DNA from: Rickettsia sp. Oklahoma-10
Lineage (GTDB): Bacteria; Pseudomonadota; Alphaproteobacteria; Rickettsiales; Rickettsiaceae
Direction of reading: 5' to 3'
DNA length: 64,000 nt
NCBI RefSeq assembly: GCF_039954865.1
Contig: NZ_CP157197.1
Span: 79,501-143,500, forward strand
Shown one piece after another: positions 1 to 10,006 of this stretch (the first letter of the stretch is position 1; every line of letters starts with the position of its first letter). The translations under genes and the position numbers were made by a program. The notes under the pieces are model-generated. The model searched no databases. It was not told where the DNA came from and saw only the letters and a program-made list of their open reading frames with translations.

Positions 1-19
1 CAATTTAATTTTGTTATAG

Positions 20-600
20 ATGATTTTCGTGCAAGTTAAGAAGTACAAAAAATCATTAAGATATATATCATATTTATTATAGGCTTAATTGGCTACTCGC
101 TTTTGCTTTTTCAGAAATTATTTTGAATAACAGAAAAAATAGTACTTATATTCGTTACATTTACGGATATTACTGTTCTAGTAGCTGTATAATACTCGAC
201 TTAATTAGTAACCAATGATACCAGAAATTTAAACCTATACTTTACTCTTTCTTATTTCTATTATATATTTGTAGTAGTTTTGCGTGGTTTTACTATTATT
301 AAATTATTCAGCTATTATAATAAATAAATTACTGAAGATAATTATTTAGAACAATCATTAAATAATATAGTAGCAATTTGCGATTCATTGGGACGCAACT
401 TTTATAATTATAGAAGTTAAATTGAGCCTTTAAGTTTTTAGTGGACGACCGTTTTTGCTTTTATTACAGCTAATTGCGGTACGATATTACGAGATATTTA
501 TTATGAAAGAAAATTCAATTAAGAGGATACCAAGAGGAGTGAGTATTGAAATAACTTATGTTATAGGGCATAGCATTTAACATATTATGAGATATGGCAG
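20..600 (+). pseudogene. TRIC/YadS-like membrane protein remnant
   Basis: There is no open frame here, but reading the + strand across stops gives hydrophobic stretches and, around 365-510, a segment containing FAFITANCGTILRDIYY. This resembles the second repeat of the TRIC/YadS (UPF0126) cation-channel family, where a conserved ITAxGGGxxRD motif is expected. Several stops interrupt it, including one between the predicted helix (near IVAICDSLG) and the motif. I read it as a decayed gene directly upstream of xthA. The family call rests on one motif and general hydrophobicity. Confidence 0.45.
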
Positions 601-640
601 TAATCTAAATTAACAAAATTTCCAGAGCATAAAAACAAAC

Positions 641-1423
641 ATGAAGATAGCTACTTGGAATATTAATTCCATAAAAACAAGAATTAATTTATTGCGTAAT
701 TTTTTGTCTAAGGAAAATCTAGATATTGTATTATTACAAGAAATAAAGTGTGAAACTGAAAAATTCCCGTTTGATGAATTATCCGATTTACCTTATAATT
801 TTTACGTTCACGGACAAAAAACATATAACGGTGTTGCTATAATCTCAAAATTTCCTGCCGATGAACTAATTAAGGATTTTCCAGATAATTACTGCAGTGA
901 TCAAGCAAGGTTCTTAGAAATAAAATTATCACTACCTATAGGGTTTTGTAATATAATCTCGCTCTATGCTCCTAACGGATCATTTGTCGGTAGCAATAAA
1001 TTTATAGCAAAACTAGCATTTTATGAAGCGCTTATCAATTATCTATCAACTAAAAAATCTTTTGATGAAAAAACTATCATTGGCGGTGATTTCAATATTG
1101 CACCGTTTGATATAGACGTATATTCACCTAAAGCATTAGCTGAAACTACTTGTTTTACTAAGGTTGAACAAAAAAAATTACGAACTATTCTAAATTCTGG
1201 ATTTGAGGATTTATACAGATTAATACATCCGAGTAAACAAGAGTTTTCATGGTGGGATTATAGAGCTGGATGTTTTGAACAAAATAAAGGTATGAGAATC
1301 GATATGATCCTTGGTTGTAATAATACAATTGACTATTTAGAAAATTGCTATATGGATTATAATTTAAGGACACAAGAAAAACCTTCAGATCATATACCGG
1401 TCATTGCTAGCTTTAAGGTATAA
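641..1423 (+). CDS. xthA: Exodeoxyribonuclease III
   Basis: This is a 260-residue apurinic/apyrimidinic endonuclease and 3'-5' exonuclease of base excision repair, of normal length for the family. It has the EEP-fold signature in order: WNINSIKTR at the N-terminus (Asn7), the metal ligand Glu34 in LLQEIK, GGDFNIAP with Asp150 and Asn152, and the C-terminal SDHIPV with Asp250 and His251. All expected catalytic residues are present. The ATG at 641 gives the family's standard MKIATWN start. It lies just upstream of the SemiSWEET remnant and der on the same strand, and it works in the same repair pathway as mutM about 6 kb away. Confidence 0.95.
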   Translation: MKIATWNINSIKTRINLLRNFLSKENLDIVLLQEIKCETEKFPFDELSDLPYNFYVHGQKTYNGVAIISKFPADELIKDFPDNYCSDQARFLEIKLSLPIGFCNIISLYAPNGSFVGSNKFIAKLAFYEALINYLSTKKSFDEKTIIGGDFNIAPFDIDVYSPKALAETTCFTKVEQKKLRTILNSGFEDLYRLIHPSKQEFSWWDYRAGCFEQNKGMRIDMILGCNNTIDYLENCYMDYNLRTQEKPSDHIPVIASFKV

Positions 1424-1425
1424 AT

Positions 1426-1669
1426 ATGAATTCAAAATTTTATGAAAAATACATGATAATTGTTGGTATAATCAGCAAATTTTTTGTACAAGCTCATAAG
1501 ATTTTCATTTACAAATCTTTGGCTTCTATTTCCATGTTTGCTTTTTAAGTGCTATTGCTCTTTGTATCTAGCTTATATTATGTTATTTTAATAAAAAACA
1601 TACCTATTATAATAGCAAATATAAGTAGGTTTTATCGGGACATTAACAATAACTATCCTAATGTATTAA
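1426..1669 (+). pseudogene. SemiSWEET (MtN3-like) sugar transporter remnant
   Basis: An ATG at 1426 opens a small membrane protein (MNSKFYEKYMIIVGIISKFF, then residues like SLASISMFAF). A TAA at 1546-1548 stops it, but the same frame continues with LLLFVSSLYYVILIKNIPIIIANI. After one extra base at about 1624 the next frame reads VGFIGTLTITILMY and stops at 1667-1669. The whole is about 81 codons, the size of a bacterial SemiSWEET half-transporter, with matching features: KSxxSxSMxAF, IKNxPIIxAN, and a terminal hydrophobic helix. One nonsense change and one +1 frameshift have destroyed it. Its second half is continuous with the der frame, so a naive start call would fuse it to Der. Confidence 0.7.
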
Positions 1670-1674
1670 ATATA

Positions 1675-3018
1675 ATGAATAAACAAATCATTACTTTGGT
1701 AGGAAGACCTAATGTCGGCAAATCAACGCTTTTTAATAGATTAAGCATACGTAAAAAAGCTATTGTTCATGATCTACCCGGAGTCACTAGAGATAGAAAA
1801 TATACAGACGGCAAAATCGGGGCTTTTGAATTTTTGTTAATTGATACTCCAGGACTTGAAGAGAATACTGGTAGTATGAGTGTACGACTAATGGAGCAGA
1901 CCACTAAAGCAATTTTAGAGGCAGATTTAATTTGCTTTATGGTTGACGGTAGAAGCGGAATATTGCCTGATGATAAGTCACTTAGTAGTTTTATTAGAAA
2001 ATATAATAAACCTGCAATACTGGTAGTTAATAAATGCGAAAAAGCTTTTGGTTTTGATAAAGAATACTACCAATTAGGCTTTAATAGTATGGTAGCTATT
2101 TCTGCCGAGCATGGCACAGGCTTAATTGATTTATATGACGAGATTATTGCCAAGTTACCTGAAGAAGAATCAATCGACACAAATATAGTGGATCCAATTA
2201 AAGGAGATTGTGTACAAATAGTAATTAGCGGCAGACCTAATGCTGGAAAATCTACTTTTATAAACGCTCTTATTAATGACGAAAGATTATTAACTGGTCC
2301 TGAAGCAGGTATTACTCGCGAATCGATTGAAATTGATTGGCAATATAAAAACAATCATATTAAATTGATTGATACAGCAGGACTCCGTAAAAAATCTGCT
2401 ATTATAGAATCTTTAGAAAAATTATCAGCATCAGATGCTATTAACAGTATTAAATTTGCTAATACCGTAATTCTAATGATTGATGCTTTATCTCCTCTAA
2501 AACAGCAAGATTTAAACATTGCAAGCTATGTAGCAAATGAGGGCAGAAGTATCATTATAGTAGTGAATAAATGGGATTTAGTTAAAGAATCTGAAAAAGA
2601 AGCGTTTCAGGAAGAATTTTATTATCAGATAGATACTCATTTACCTCAGGTTAAAGGCGTCTCTGTGCTATTCATTTCAGCGATAAATAAACAAAATATT
2701 GAACAAGTTTTAGATGCTTGTCTTAAAATTTATAAAATTTGGAATAAGAAAATAACTACTAGCAAATTAAATGAATGGCTAAATTTTACTACGGAAGCAC
2801 ATCCACTACCTCTAAAAAAAGGCGGCAAAAGAGTACGTATAAAATATATGACTCAAACAAAAACTCGTCCCCCTACTTTCAAGTTATTTTCCAATAATCC
2901 AGAAAAAATTACTGATAGTTATACTAGATATTTAATAAATAATATGCGTGAAACTTTTAACATGCCAGGTATTCCTATCAGATTCACTTACGTCAAAATT
3001 AAAAACCCGTATGTATAG
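1675..3018 (+). CDS. der: GTPase Der (EngA), ribosome assembly
   Basis: Der is a tandem-GTPase factor for maturation of the large ribosomal subunit. Two G domains are visible, each with a Walker A motif (GRPNVGKST near the start, GRPNAGKST near the middle), DTPG or DTAG switch II motifs, and NKCE or NKWD specificity motifs. A KH-like C-terminal domain follows. The frame is open from a GTG at 1549, but those 42 extra codons are the tail of the SemiSWEET remnant. The ATG at 1675 gives MNKQIITLVGRPNVGKS, the family start, and a 447-residue protein of normal length. A strong hairpin follows at 3032-3060. Confidence 0.95.
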   Translation: MNKQIITLVGRPNVGKSTLFNRLSIRKKAIVHDLPGVTRDRKYTDGKIGAFEFLLIDTPGLEENTGSMSVRLMEQTTKAILEADLICFMVDGRSGILPDDKSLSSFIRKYNKPAILVVNKCEKAFGFDKEYYQLGFNSMVAISAEHGTGLIDLYDEIIAKLPEEESIDTNIVDPIKGDCVQIVISGRPNAGKSTFINALINDERLLTGPEAGITRESIEIDWQYKNNHIKLIDTAGLRKKSAIIESLEKLSASDAINSIKFANTVILMIDALSPLKQQDLNIASYVANEGRSIIIVVNKWDLVKESEKEAFQEEFYYQIDTHLPQVKGVSVLFISAINKQNIEQVLDACLKIYKIWNKKITTSKLNEWLNFTTEAHPLPLKKGGKRVRIKYMTQTKTRPPTFKLFSNNPEKITDSYTRYLINNMRETFNMPGIPIRFTYVKIKNPYV

Positions 3019-3031
3019 TTTATTTTACTTA

Positions 3032-3060
3032 TATACTTGTTTATACAATAAACAAGTATA
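3032..3060 (+). terminator. Hairpin downstream of der
   Basis: A perfect 13-bp inverted repeat (TATACTTGTTTAT and its complement, 3032-3044 and 3048-3060) closes on a three-base loop, 14 bases after the der stop. A short T-containing tail follows rather than a clean T run. It is a likely transcription terminator, though the stem is AT-rich. Confidence 0.6.
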
Positions 3061-3404
3061 TTATTATGCAAAATCAAATAAAAAATCTCCATGTGCAGTG
3101 GTAATAGATTGTCAGCAAATAAAGGGAGCGGTATTATGTGATCAAGTTAAATCCAATGGACTTCACCGCACATAAAACAAATAAAATTTTAACATTAAAT
3201 AAAATACTTATAAATGAAATAATATATAAATTAAAATTACTTTTATAAAATAAAACATTTATTATATAGTCAATAGAAACTTTTTTCTTTAGGTAGATTT
3301 AACGGTGATTTTCTATTTAACATAATTATACATATATAGTATTACTATTTTGTAGTATTATGACTAATTACAATAATAATGTAAGATTAGCAGTGATCTA
3401 GTTA

Positions 3405-4165
3405 TAAAAATGCCAGTATTGATCCTAAGATTACGTTTAAATTGGGTTAATTTATATAAAGAGGTAGGTAATACAGGGAAAGTTGTGGCTACACTTATAG
3501 TATTTCGAGATTCACTTTACACAAATGGTATAAAGGTGTAGATGGATTACATAATTTAAGCAGAAAACTACATACATTTCCTTTTTAGAAAGGAACTGAT
3601 ATAGCAGCAGATCAACAATACTAGTTTTAAGAAAAGAAAGAAAGCTAGCAGTATAAGAGATGTATTCAGAACAAACTAAAATGTCCACATAGCATTTCGT
3701 TTTCTATGACTACTATACATAAAATATTGCAATAATCCCAGGAGGTTAAGCTTAAAGCACCATTACCTACCGTAAGCAAGCAAAACATTATGGTGCTAAA
3801 GTTCCAGGAGGGACAAGAATACAAATTGATATGTGTAAGATTGTTAGTAATTTATATCAATATACTTCCATAGATTATTGTACTAGATATAAGGTATTAA
3901 CTTTATATAACGTGCCACAATAAATACTTGTATCTTTTAGATCAAGTATTAGTAGAAGCCTATGCCATTTCCAATATAACGCACATTCAAACTGATATAG
4001 GACAAGAATTTTTTGCTTATATTGTACAATATTATCTAAAAAGAATACAAACTTAAATTCTGTCCGATCAAACCATTATCACCCTATCTATGGTAAAGTA
4101 GAAAGGTCACAAAGGACTAATTTAGTTGAATTTTACACTACAAAAGCAATTATAAAATTGGGAGC
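3405..4165 (+). pseudogene. IS481-family transposase remnant
   Basis: Reading the + strand through several stops and shifts recovers the order of an IS481-type DDE transposase. First comes an HTH-like start (RLNWVNLYKEVGN, near 3430). Then come the first catalytic block (IDMCKI, then TSIDYCTRYKVL, about 3822-3900) and the second block IQTDIGQEFFAY (about 3990). The third block is RPIKPLSPYLYGKVERSQR (about 4066-4122), where family members have a PHxNGKVERSxR motif with the last acid. I see no intact terminal inverted repeats. It is an old, inactive insertion. Confidence 0.7.
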
Positions 4166-4429
4166 ATTATTATAATCATAATAGGGACTGACTCTCTTGT
4201 TGGAAACGCTCCTTGGGGAAAATATAAAGATATAATCGTGTATCATTAGTTACGAATTAAACAAACAATCTAGTTGTATATCTATAAATCACACATTTAA
4301 AGAGTACATAAATAACTGAAGCTCATCAGCAATCTTAAATTTCTAATATTAGATTAGCCTCGCTTTACAGCACTACAAATACTAGTACTACTATCTCAAG
4401 CTATCAACTCTTAGCCAAAATAGTGGTTG

Positions 4430-4850
4430 AATTTTTATTTTTGTTAATTTTAAAAATTATCTTACAATAGTTTTTTACTATACTTCTTCATTCACAGCGC
4501 CTAAATCCATCTCTCTCTACAAAATGAAACAATATTCTCCATTATCTGAGGGATCTATAAAGATTTTATAATATTCACGTTTTGCATAATCAAGCAATTC
4601 TGCTACCATAAGTGGCATATCTGGATACTTTTCTATACTTACTAAAGCTATATTGTCTAAGTTTTAAGGATATTGAACAATTCTAGCTAAAGCTGTTAAT
4701 TTTTACTCTCCTATTGTATCTTCTAGGTCACTTTTATATTTTTGTTCTTTATACAAAGAAAATACTAATTTATCATTTTTACACTCAACTAGGAAAGGAT
4801 TTTTAAATTTAATCAATAAATCTTTTAGTTTCACATTAATAAGTTTTTTA
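4430..4850 (-). pseudogene. Hypothetical protein remnant, Rpn/PD-(D/E)XK-like tail possible
   Basis: On the - strand, short conserved-looking segments can be read across stops: KFKNPFLVECKNDKLVFSLY near 4800 and PDMPLMVAELLDYAKREYYK near 4600, then FIDPSDNGEYCFI near 4540. At least three stops or frame changes separate them. I cannot name the family with certainty. It ends immediately before the stop of ubiB, with no recognisable promoter. Confidence 0.35.
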
Positions 4851-4854
4851 TATT

Positions 4855-6285
4855 TCAAATAATATCCTCTAAGGTAGTTAAATAATGCTTAATTAATCGC
4901 AATAATTTTGCTTCCGGACTTAAATTTTTCACTGCCCATTTTTTAATCCAAGGTTCAGCTAGTTGCCACATATTAACATTATTATCTAACTGCCTACCTA
5001 TCCCTTCAACCATTATCAGAGTCTTTTGTAATAACAATAATTCCGGTTGTATTTCCATACCAAAATCTTCAGTAATTTTAAATAAATCTGCAAGCAACTT
5101 ACCTATGGAAATATTTTTTGTAGGTATACCTACTATAGGCTCGATAACCGCTCTACAACTTTGAGCAAACAAATCTAAATTGGTATTTGAAGGGATATAA
5201 CCTGCTTTTAAATGTACTTTAGCCACTAATTTATAATCACGCTTAAAAAAACCGAATAGGCTTTCGGCAACGGCTAATCGGTCTTTCTCATTAAGTCTGC
5301 CCATAATGCCAAAATCAAGCAGGATTATCTTACCTTGCTTGTTTACTAAAATATTTCCTGCATGTAAATCAGCATGAAAAAATCCGTCTCTATAGGCTTG
5401 ATAAAAAAACATTAAGGCAAAACCCAGAGCTATTTTTTTTGGTTCTAATCCCATTTGTTTTAGCAGCGAAGTATCATATATAGAAGTTCCTTCTAGCCAC
5501 TCAGTAGTGAGTATATTTTCCGATGTTAAATCCCAATATATTTTAGGAATTATTACATTACTATCATTTCGCATATTATGCATAAGCTCGGAAGCAGCAG
5601 CTGCTTCTAGCCTTAAATCAATCTCAAATTTCATAGTTTCATGAAATTTATCAACTACTTTAATCGGTTTTAGCCTCTTTGCTTTAGAAAATTTTGATAC
5701 GATTCTTGCTAGAAAATATAGCAGCTTAATATCTCGGTTATATTTTTTATGAATATCGGGACGTAATATTTTTACCGCAACATACTCACCGGTTGCCAGC
5801 CGCGCCTTATGCACTTGCGAGATTGAAGCGGCAGCGACCGGGGTGTCATTGAAGTGTGATATTGTCATACCACGCCTCGATCTCAGTATCCAGTTGCTGT
5901 TATGGATTCCATAGTCAAGCCACAGCATGACATTATGCTTACAAAACTCCCTCTCTATAATTTTTCTAGCCACCCCACTATCAAACGGAGTTAGCTTATC
6001 TTGCAATAATCTTAAATGCTCTGCTATTTCTACTCCTACTAAATCAGCTCTTGTAGAAAGTGTTTGTCCGAATTTTATATAAATAGGTCCAAGGTTAATT
6101 AAACAATCTATTAAGCGTTTGCCGTAATCTTCACTTGATTTTTTTATTAATGATATCGGAGCAAAAAATAAAGCTAATATATAACCGATAAACCTAAAAT
6201 TTTTAGGAACTCTAGAATCAATTAGGATTTGTTTTTTACTGATGATACGCAAAATACGTATTAAATCTAAAAAATTACTTATCAT
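4855..6285 (-). CDS. ubiB: UbiB-type atypical kinase, ubiquinone biosynthesis
   Basis: UbiB is a membrane-associated ABC1/ADCK-type kinase-like ATPase needed for ubiquinone synthesis. The 476-residue product has the family's invariant parts: [11 protein letters not shown] (KxGQ, around residues 71-80), [13 protein letters not shown] (150-161), VAVKILRP with the lysine, [12 protein letters not shown] (catalytic loop) and LLDFGIMG (DFG-like metal site). Two hydrophobic C-terminal stretches are expected and plausible here. Residues about 117-143 are an in-frame insertion encoded by a palindromic repeat (5863-5932) that is absent from ordinary family members. It overlaps ubiE by 4 bases, so the two are co-transcribed. 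Confidence 0.93.
   Translation of the reverse strand: MISNFLDLIRILRIISKKQILIDSRVPKNFRFIGYILALFFAPISLIKKSSEDYGKRLIDCLINLGPIYIKFGQTLSTRADLVGVEIAEHLRLLQDKLTPFDSGVARKIIEREFCKHNVMLWLDYGIHNSNWILRSRRGMTISHFNDTPVAAASISQVHKARLATGEYVAVKILRPDIHKKYNRDIKLLYFLARIVSKFSKAKRLKPIKVVDKFHETMKFEIDLRLEAAAASELMHNMRNDSNVIIPKIYWDLTSENILTTEWLEGTSIYDTSLLKQMGLEPKKIALGFALMFFYQAYRDGFFHADLHAGNILVNKQGKIILLDFGIMGRLNEKDRLAVAESLFGFFKRDYKLVAKVHLKAGYIPSNTNLDLFAQSCRAVIEPIVGIPTKNISIGKLLADLFKITEDFGMEIQPELLLLQKTLIMVEGIGRQLDNNVNMWQLAEPWIKKWAVKNLSPEAKLLRLIKHYLTTLEDII
5863..5932. repeat. Rickettsia palindromic element inserted in ubiB
   Basis: The stretch begins TGTCATACCACG and ends CACAGCATGACA, so its ends are inverted repeats. The interior has the degenerate palindrome (GTATCCA near the left arm, TGGATTCCATAGTCAAG in the right arm) typical of RPEs. 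It reads through as about 24-27 codons ([17 protein letters not shown] and neighbours) between EREFCK and [10 protein letters not shown]. Confidence 0.85.
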
Positions 6286-7028
6286 ATCTTATATGCACTA
6301 TGTACCGCTACTATACCGTTACTTAAATTTTTATAATGTACCTCTTCAAAACCGGCTTCTTTAATCATTATTCTAAAGTCATCCTGTGAGGGAAATAACT
6401 CTATACTTTCGACCAAATATTTATATGCCTCTTTACTACCTACTACCATGTGACCAATTTGAGGTATAATATTAAATGAGTAAAATTTATAAAAATCTTT
6501 TAAGATTCCCTCTTTTACTTTTGAAAACTCAAGACATATAAACTTACCCATTGGTTTTAGCACTCGATAAGCGTCTTTTAAAGCCTTATTAATGTCAGGT
6601 ACGTTTCTAATACCGAATGCTATAGTATAATAATCAAAACTATTATCTGCAAAAGGCAATTCTTCAGCACTGGCTACAATAAATTTAAGGTTTTGAAATA
6701 GATTAAGATCTATTGATTTCTTTTTAGCATGTCTCAGCATTGCTTCATTTATGTCACTTACAGTTAAAGAGACATTATTTCCTCTATCTCTTGCTTTTTT
6801 AGCAAGCTTTAAAGCAATATCACCGCTACCGCTAGCAACATCTAAGATATGAGAGTTAAGATTTGGAATTTGCCTAATAAACTCATCTTTCCACAAGCGA
6901 TGCAATCCAAAGCTCATAAGATCGTTCATTAAATCATACTTATCCACAACATTAGAAAAAATATTATTTACTAACCCTTGTTTTTCAGTGTAGTCTACTT
7001 TTTTAAAGCCAAAATTTGTTTGGTTCAT
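6282..7028 (-). CDS. ubiE: Demethylmenaquinone/ubiquinone C-methyltransferase UbiE
   Basis: This 248-residue SAM-dependent class I methyltransferase carries out the C-methylation step of ubiquinone synthesis. Visible motifs are [18 protein letters not shown], the SAM site [16 protein letters not shown] (motif I, around residues 62-77) and the UbiE signatures [13 protein letters not shown] and [15 protein letters not shown]. Length is normal. The start ATG at 7028 is 29 bases from the divergent mutM ATG. Its stop overlaps the start of ubiB by 4 bases, forming a ubiE-ubiB operon. Confidence 0.96.
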   Translation of the reverse strand: MNQTNFGFKKVDYTEKQGLVNNIFSNVVDKYDLMNDLMSFGLHRLWKDEFIRQIPNLNSHILDVASGSGDIALKLAKKARDRGNNVSLTVSDINEAMLRHAKKKSIDLNLFQNLKFIVASAEELPFADNSFDYYTIAFGIRNVPDINKALKDAYRVLKPMGKFICLEFSKVKEGILKDFYKFYSFNIIPQIGHMVVGSKEAYKYLVESIELFPSQDDFRIMIKEAGFEEVHYKNLSNGIVAVHSAYKI

Positions 7029-7057
7029 AGTATTTAGTATAATTAATATAATATCAA

Positions 7058-7879
7058 ATGCCGGAACTTCCTGAAGTAGAAACTCTTAAAAACTCTCTGA
7101 AAGATAAGCTAATCGGGCTTATTATAGAAAATGTAGAGTTTAAAAGAGATAATTTACGTTATAAGTTATCTCCACTTTTAGCTACAGAAATCTCAAATAC
7201 TAATATACTGAATGTTAGGCGTCGTGCAAAATATTTAATTATCGATTTTGGTAATTATCATTCTTTAGTTATCCATCTAGGTATGAGCGGTAGGTTTACA
7301 GTGCAACCTGCTAATTATAAAATTCAAAAACATGATCACGTGATTTTTAATTTAAATAACTGCAAAAAGTTAATTTTCAACGATACTAGACGCTTCGGAA
7401 TGGTTTATAGCTTTAAAACTAATTTCTTAGAAGAGGAATTTTTTCATAATCTAGGAATAGAGCCACTTTCTGATGTATTAACACTCGGATATTTAAAAAG
7501 TAAATTAATTACTCGAAAAATACCTATAAAAAACTTGATTATGGATAATAGAATTATAGTCGGAGTTGGTAATATTTATGCTTCTGAAAGTCTTCATTTA
7601 GCTAGAATCCATCCGAATACACTAGGTAGCAATTTAAAGGATGATGAAATAGCAAATTTAATTAAATCGATTAGAGAAGTGTTAACTAAAGCTATAACTG
7701 CCGGCGGCACTACTCTAAAAGATTTTGTAAACGGTAATAGTAAACCTGGTTATTTTAGTCAGCAACTTACGGTTTATGGTAGAGAAGGACAAAAATGCCC
7801 TCACTGTTCCAGTACTATTCTCAAAACAAAGCACTCAGGAAGAAGTACTTTTTATTGTAAAATTTGCCAATATACTTGA
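7058..7879 (+). CDS. mutM: Formamidopyrimidine-DNA glycosylase (Fpg/MutM)
   Basis: MutM removes 8-oxoguanine and ring-opened purines and nicks the abasic site. It starts with the obligatory MPELPEVE (catalytic Pro2 and Glu3). The HhH-region text [14 protein letters not shown] follows, and the protein ends in a CPHC...CKIC zinc finger carrying the conserved HSGRSTFYC arginine. The length of 273 residues is standard. It is divergent from ubiE with a short shared upstream region, and the sequence after it (7880-7930) can form a long imperfect hairpin that may end transcription. Confidence 0.96.
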   Translation: MPELPEVETLKNSLKDKLIGLIIENVEFKRDNLRYKLSPLLATEISNTNILNVRRRAKYLIIDFGNYHSLVIHLGMSGRFTVQPANYKIQKHDHVIFNLNNCKKLIFNDTRRFGMVYSFKTNFLEEEFFHNLGIEPLSDVLTLGYLKSKLITRKIPIKNLIMDNRIIVGVGNIYASESLHLARIHPNTLGSNLKDDEIANLIKSIREVLTKAITAGGTTLKDFVNGNSKPGYFSQQLTVYGREGQKCPHCSSTILKTKHSGRSTFYCKICQYT

Positions 7880-7936
7880 TATATCATATAAAGCTATTTA
7901 TTACTTATTCAATTAATAGCTATAAAATATATGATA
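7872..7936 (+). terminator. Possible hairpin downstream of mutM
   Basis: ATATCATATA and AAGCTATT on the left pair imperfectly with AATAGCTATA and ATATATGAT on the right, around a loop of about 16 bases. No clear T run follows. Weak terminator candidate. Confidence 0.35.
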
Positions 7937-7965
7937 AGTAACCCTCTTTAAAGAAGAATGTGAAG

Positions 7966-8055
7966 GAAATACTTCAACTCGCACCACAGCATACAAAAAA
8001 GTACATGACAAATTACCTTTAGCATAAGGTTATTACAAGGGGTCTAATAAAGCTG
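7966..8055. repeat. Dispersed repeat, family D copy 1
   Basis: This stretch matches 30953-31068 with gaps: CACCACAGCATACAAAAAAG here against CACCGCGCAGCGTACAAAAA there. It is followed by an AATTACC(C/T)TTAG block and an AAGG(A/G)GTCTAAT block in both copies. Neither copy is open, so I read it as a degraded rickettsial intergenic repeat. Confidence 0.6.
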
Positions 8056-8149
8056 GTTATTATGGCAATGGTAAAAGAATTATGACCTGTATCATCAGGG
8101 ACACCAAAACAATTTAGAAACCATATTTGGCTACAACAAACATTAAATC

Positions 8150-8510
8150 ACAATAAATTCTTAGGATAACCTACTATTATTACTTCCAAAAAGTATAAAT
8201 CAATTGCTAAATAACAAGAAGTCTAATTATTTAGATATAGCAATAGAATTAATTGCTGAACCCTTATAAAAAAATACCACCAATTGTGCTATTATTACAA
8301 CATTATTGTCCAAGAACAAGTGTTTGATATCGTAGTATTACTCCCTGCAGATCATCCTATATTAGTAAATGCGGTATTCTAGGCATATAAATGCCCTAAA
8401 TACTGAATATAACTATATAAAAATAGGCTTTCCAATTGCAGAAAATATTGATCAAACAGATTATTTTATTAAAAAACCTATATTATAGTATAGCAACAAA
8501 ATATTTTTGG
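8150..8510 (+). pseudogene. Mannose-1-phosphate guanylyltransferase-like remnant
   Basis: On the + strand, across stops and shifts, I can read PTIITSEKYKSIAK, then IELIAEPLKKNTTNCAIITT, where intact enzymes have an EPxxRNTAPAI block. VVLLPADHPILVNAVF follows, matching the family's LPSDH site, and then an IKIGFPIAE segment. The order agrees with ManC/AlgA-type nucleotidyltransferases that make GDP-mannose. The N-terminal GGxGTR site and the C-terminal domain are not recognisable, so this is a truncated, decayed gene. Confidence 0.6.
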
Positions 8511-8515
8511 AATTC

Positions 8516-9541
8516 TAGAATTTTTATATATGAAATTAGTTTTTTTCTAGTAATTAATCTTCAACCTGATTAATTGTCTATTGTAGCAAATTAAGATACT
8601 ATGACAATAAATCGTAATATTTATAATGAAATTGAAGCTATTTCGATAGAGAATACCATAATGGGATATATCTCGGGGATGTTTATGATAAAAGCCGATT
8701 TTACTTGAAACGATCTGGTACTTAGCACTACTTATTACAAGCAAAACACTAAAATATAAATAATAATTATTGCGAGAGAAACGTAACAACAAGGAATACT
8801 ATCAACTCTTGCATTACTTCTAATAATATAATTACCATGTAATAATTATCAATACTATGAACAGTCTTTTGGTCGCCTATAAATCAAAAATGACTGTAAT
8901 ATAAAGAATTAGTAATGAGCAAAATAGTAAAATGCATGATCTACAAAAACTAAAATCCTATTTACTGCTCTTCTTAACAGGAAATCTGATTCATCACCAC
9001 ATTATGAAATATATGAAAAAGCTTTTCTAAGTAAATTAGGCAATACAGAATCTACAAAGCTTGTTTATTCATATGCTACAAAATATACAAACTTTGAAAA
9101 CCTACTGTTAACAATTTTATTCAAAACTATAATAGGACAGCCTAATATCATTTTTGATGATGCTATTTGTTATCAACTACTACGGCTCCTTTAAATGACT
9201 TCAATATTAAAAGACGCAAATTATAATGATATGTATAAACCTTGCTTAAAACATATACAGCTAATATCAAGGCTATTGACATAACATTATTGCTTATATA
9301 TCCTATTTTTACCTAAATGAGATGCGGCTTAAACCTCATCATTAAAATATAGCTAATCTTATAAACTTCAAAAGATCTATAAAATTTATAGGCGCAGCTT
9401 AGTAATAAAGAGGTTCATTTTAGTATTTTTCTTTTTATAATCAATTGATATAAACTGGGCATGCTTGTTGCTTATCGCTCACCTATCATTAATAGGTCTT
9501 GCTCCTCACGCCTAGTCCCAAATTACCTGAATTGACTATAG
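8516..9541. other. Non-coding stretch without recognisable genes
   Basis: No frame in this kilobase shows a family I recognise. One stretch at about 8985-9200 (+) reads as fragments of a possible former gene (for example FKTIIGQPNIIFDDAI), but stops break it every 20-40 codons. The short open frame on the - strand at 8547-8792 has no start signal or conserved composition, and I do not call it. A TTGACT box lies at 9532. Confidence 0.4.
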
Positions 9542-9598
9542 TTGATAATAAAATTAACTTCTGTGTTACTAATAACTAATAACAGTGTGAGTCACAAT

Positions 9599-9832
9599 AT
9601 GGGGAATACTACAGAAAAACAAATAATAATCTCTGAGTTCAAAAATGATAATGATGAAGATGAAGATGAAAAAAAATTAAAAGCAGAAGATGCACGTAAA
9701 CAACTTAAAGCAATACTAATAACATTTGGTATTATTTTGACCGGGTTTTTAACTTTTACTTATTTCTTTTTTAATTACATAGAAGCAAAAGCAGAAAAAT
9801 ACAAGCAACAACAAGAAACTCAAAATAACTAA
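9599..9832 (+). CDS. Small single-span membrane protein, hypothetical
   Basis: This is a 77-codon gene with no recognised family. The product starts MGNTTEKQIIISEF and has a very acidic run (DNDEDEDEKK). One hydrophobic helix follows (AILITFGIILTGFLTFTYFF), then a short charged tail rich in K and Q. That looks like an acidic cytoplasmic head, one membrane span and a soluble tail. The frame is open upstream to a TTG at 9542, but the ATG at 9599 avoids an unlikely N-terminal extension. It stands alone between decayed genes, yet has no disruptions, so it is probably expressed. Confidence 0.6.
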   Translation: MGNTTEKQIIISEFKNDNDEDEDEKKLKAEDARKQLKAILITFGIILTGFLTFTYFFFNYIEAKAEKYKQQQETQNN

Positions 9833-9901
9833 TAAAATTACTTCCTTTAGTTGCAGTCTTATAGTTTTAATGTCATTCTAGCTAGTAGTGAGATGAAGAA
9901 T

Positions 9902-10006
9902 AGTATACAAAGATCAATTTCAAAAAGAGCAAGGAATTTACAAGGCGAGGAACAGGGCATATAGTACGTAATACAATTCTTATAGGATGACATAGCAAAT
10001 TTTTTA
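9902..10006. repeat. Dispersed repeat, family A copy 1
   Basis: The copy shares AAAGATCAA, CAAAAAGAGCAAGGA, TACAAGGCGAGGA and TTATAGGATGACATAGC in the same order with copies at 48724-48850 and 50474-50602. This copy is shorter in the middle, where the other two have more sequence after the ATACG block. Confidence 0.75.

Noticed and set aside
1185-1373. 62-codon open frame antisense to xthA
   Set aside because: It lies within an essential, fully conserved gene on the other strand and has no motif.
2948-3175. 75-codon + strand frame over the end of der
   Set aside because: It overlaps the KH end of Der in another frame and then runs through the terminator hairpin. No start signal.
3405-4165. 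Active IS element
   Set aside because: The transposase is broken in many places and no intact terminal inverted repeats or target duplication were found.
8547-8792. 81-codon - strand frame in a non-coding gap
   Set aside because: There is no RBS, the composition is not conserved-looking, and no homolog can be recalled. AT-rich random frames of this size are common here.
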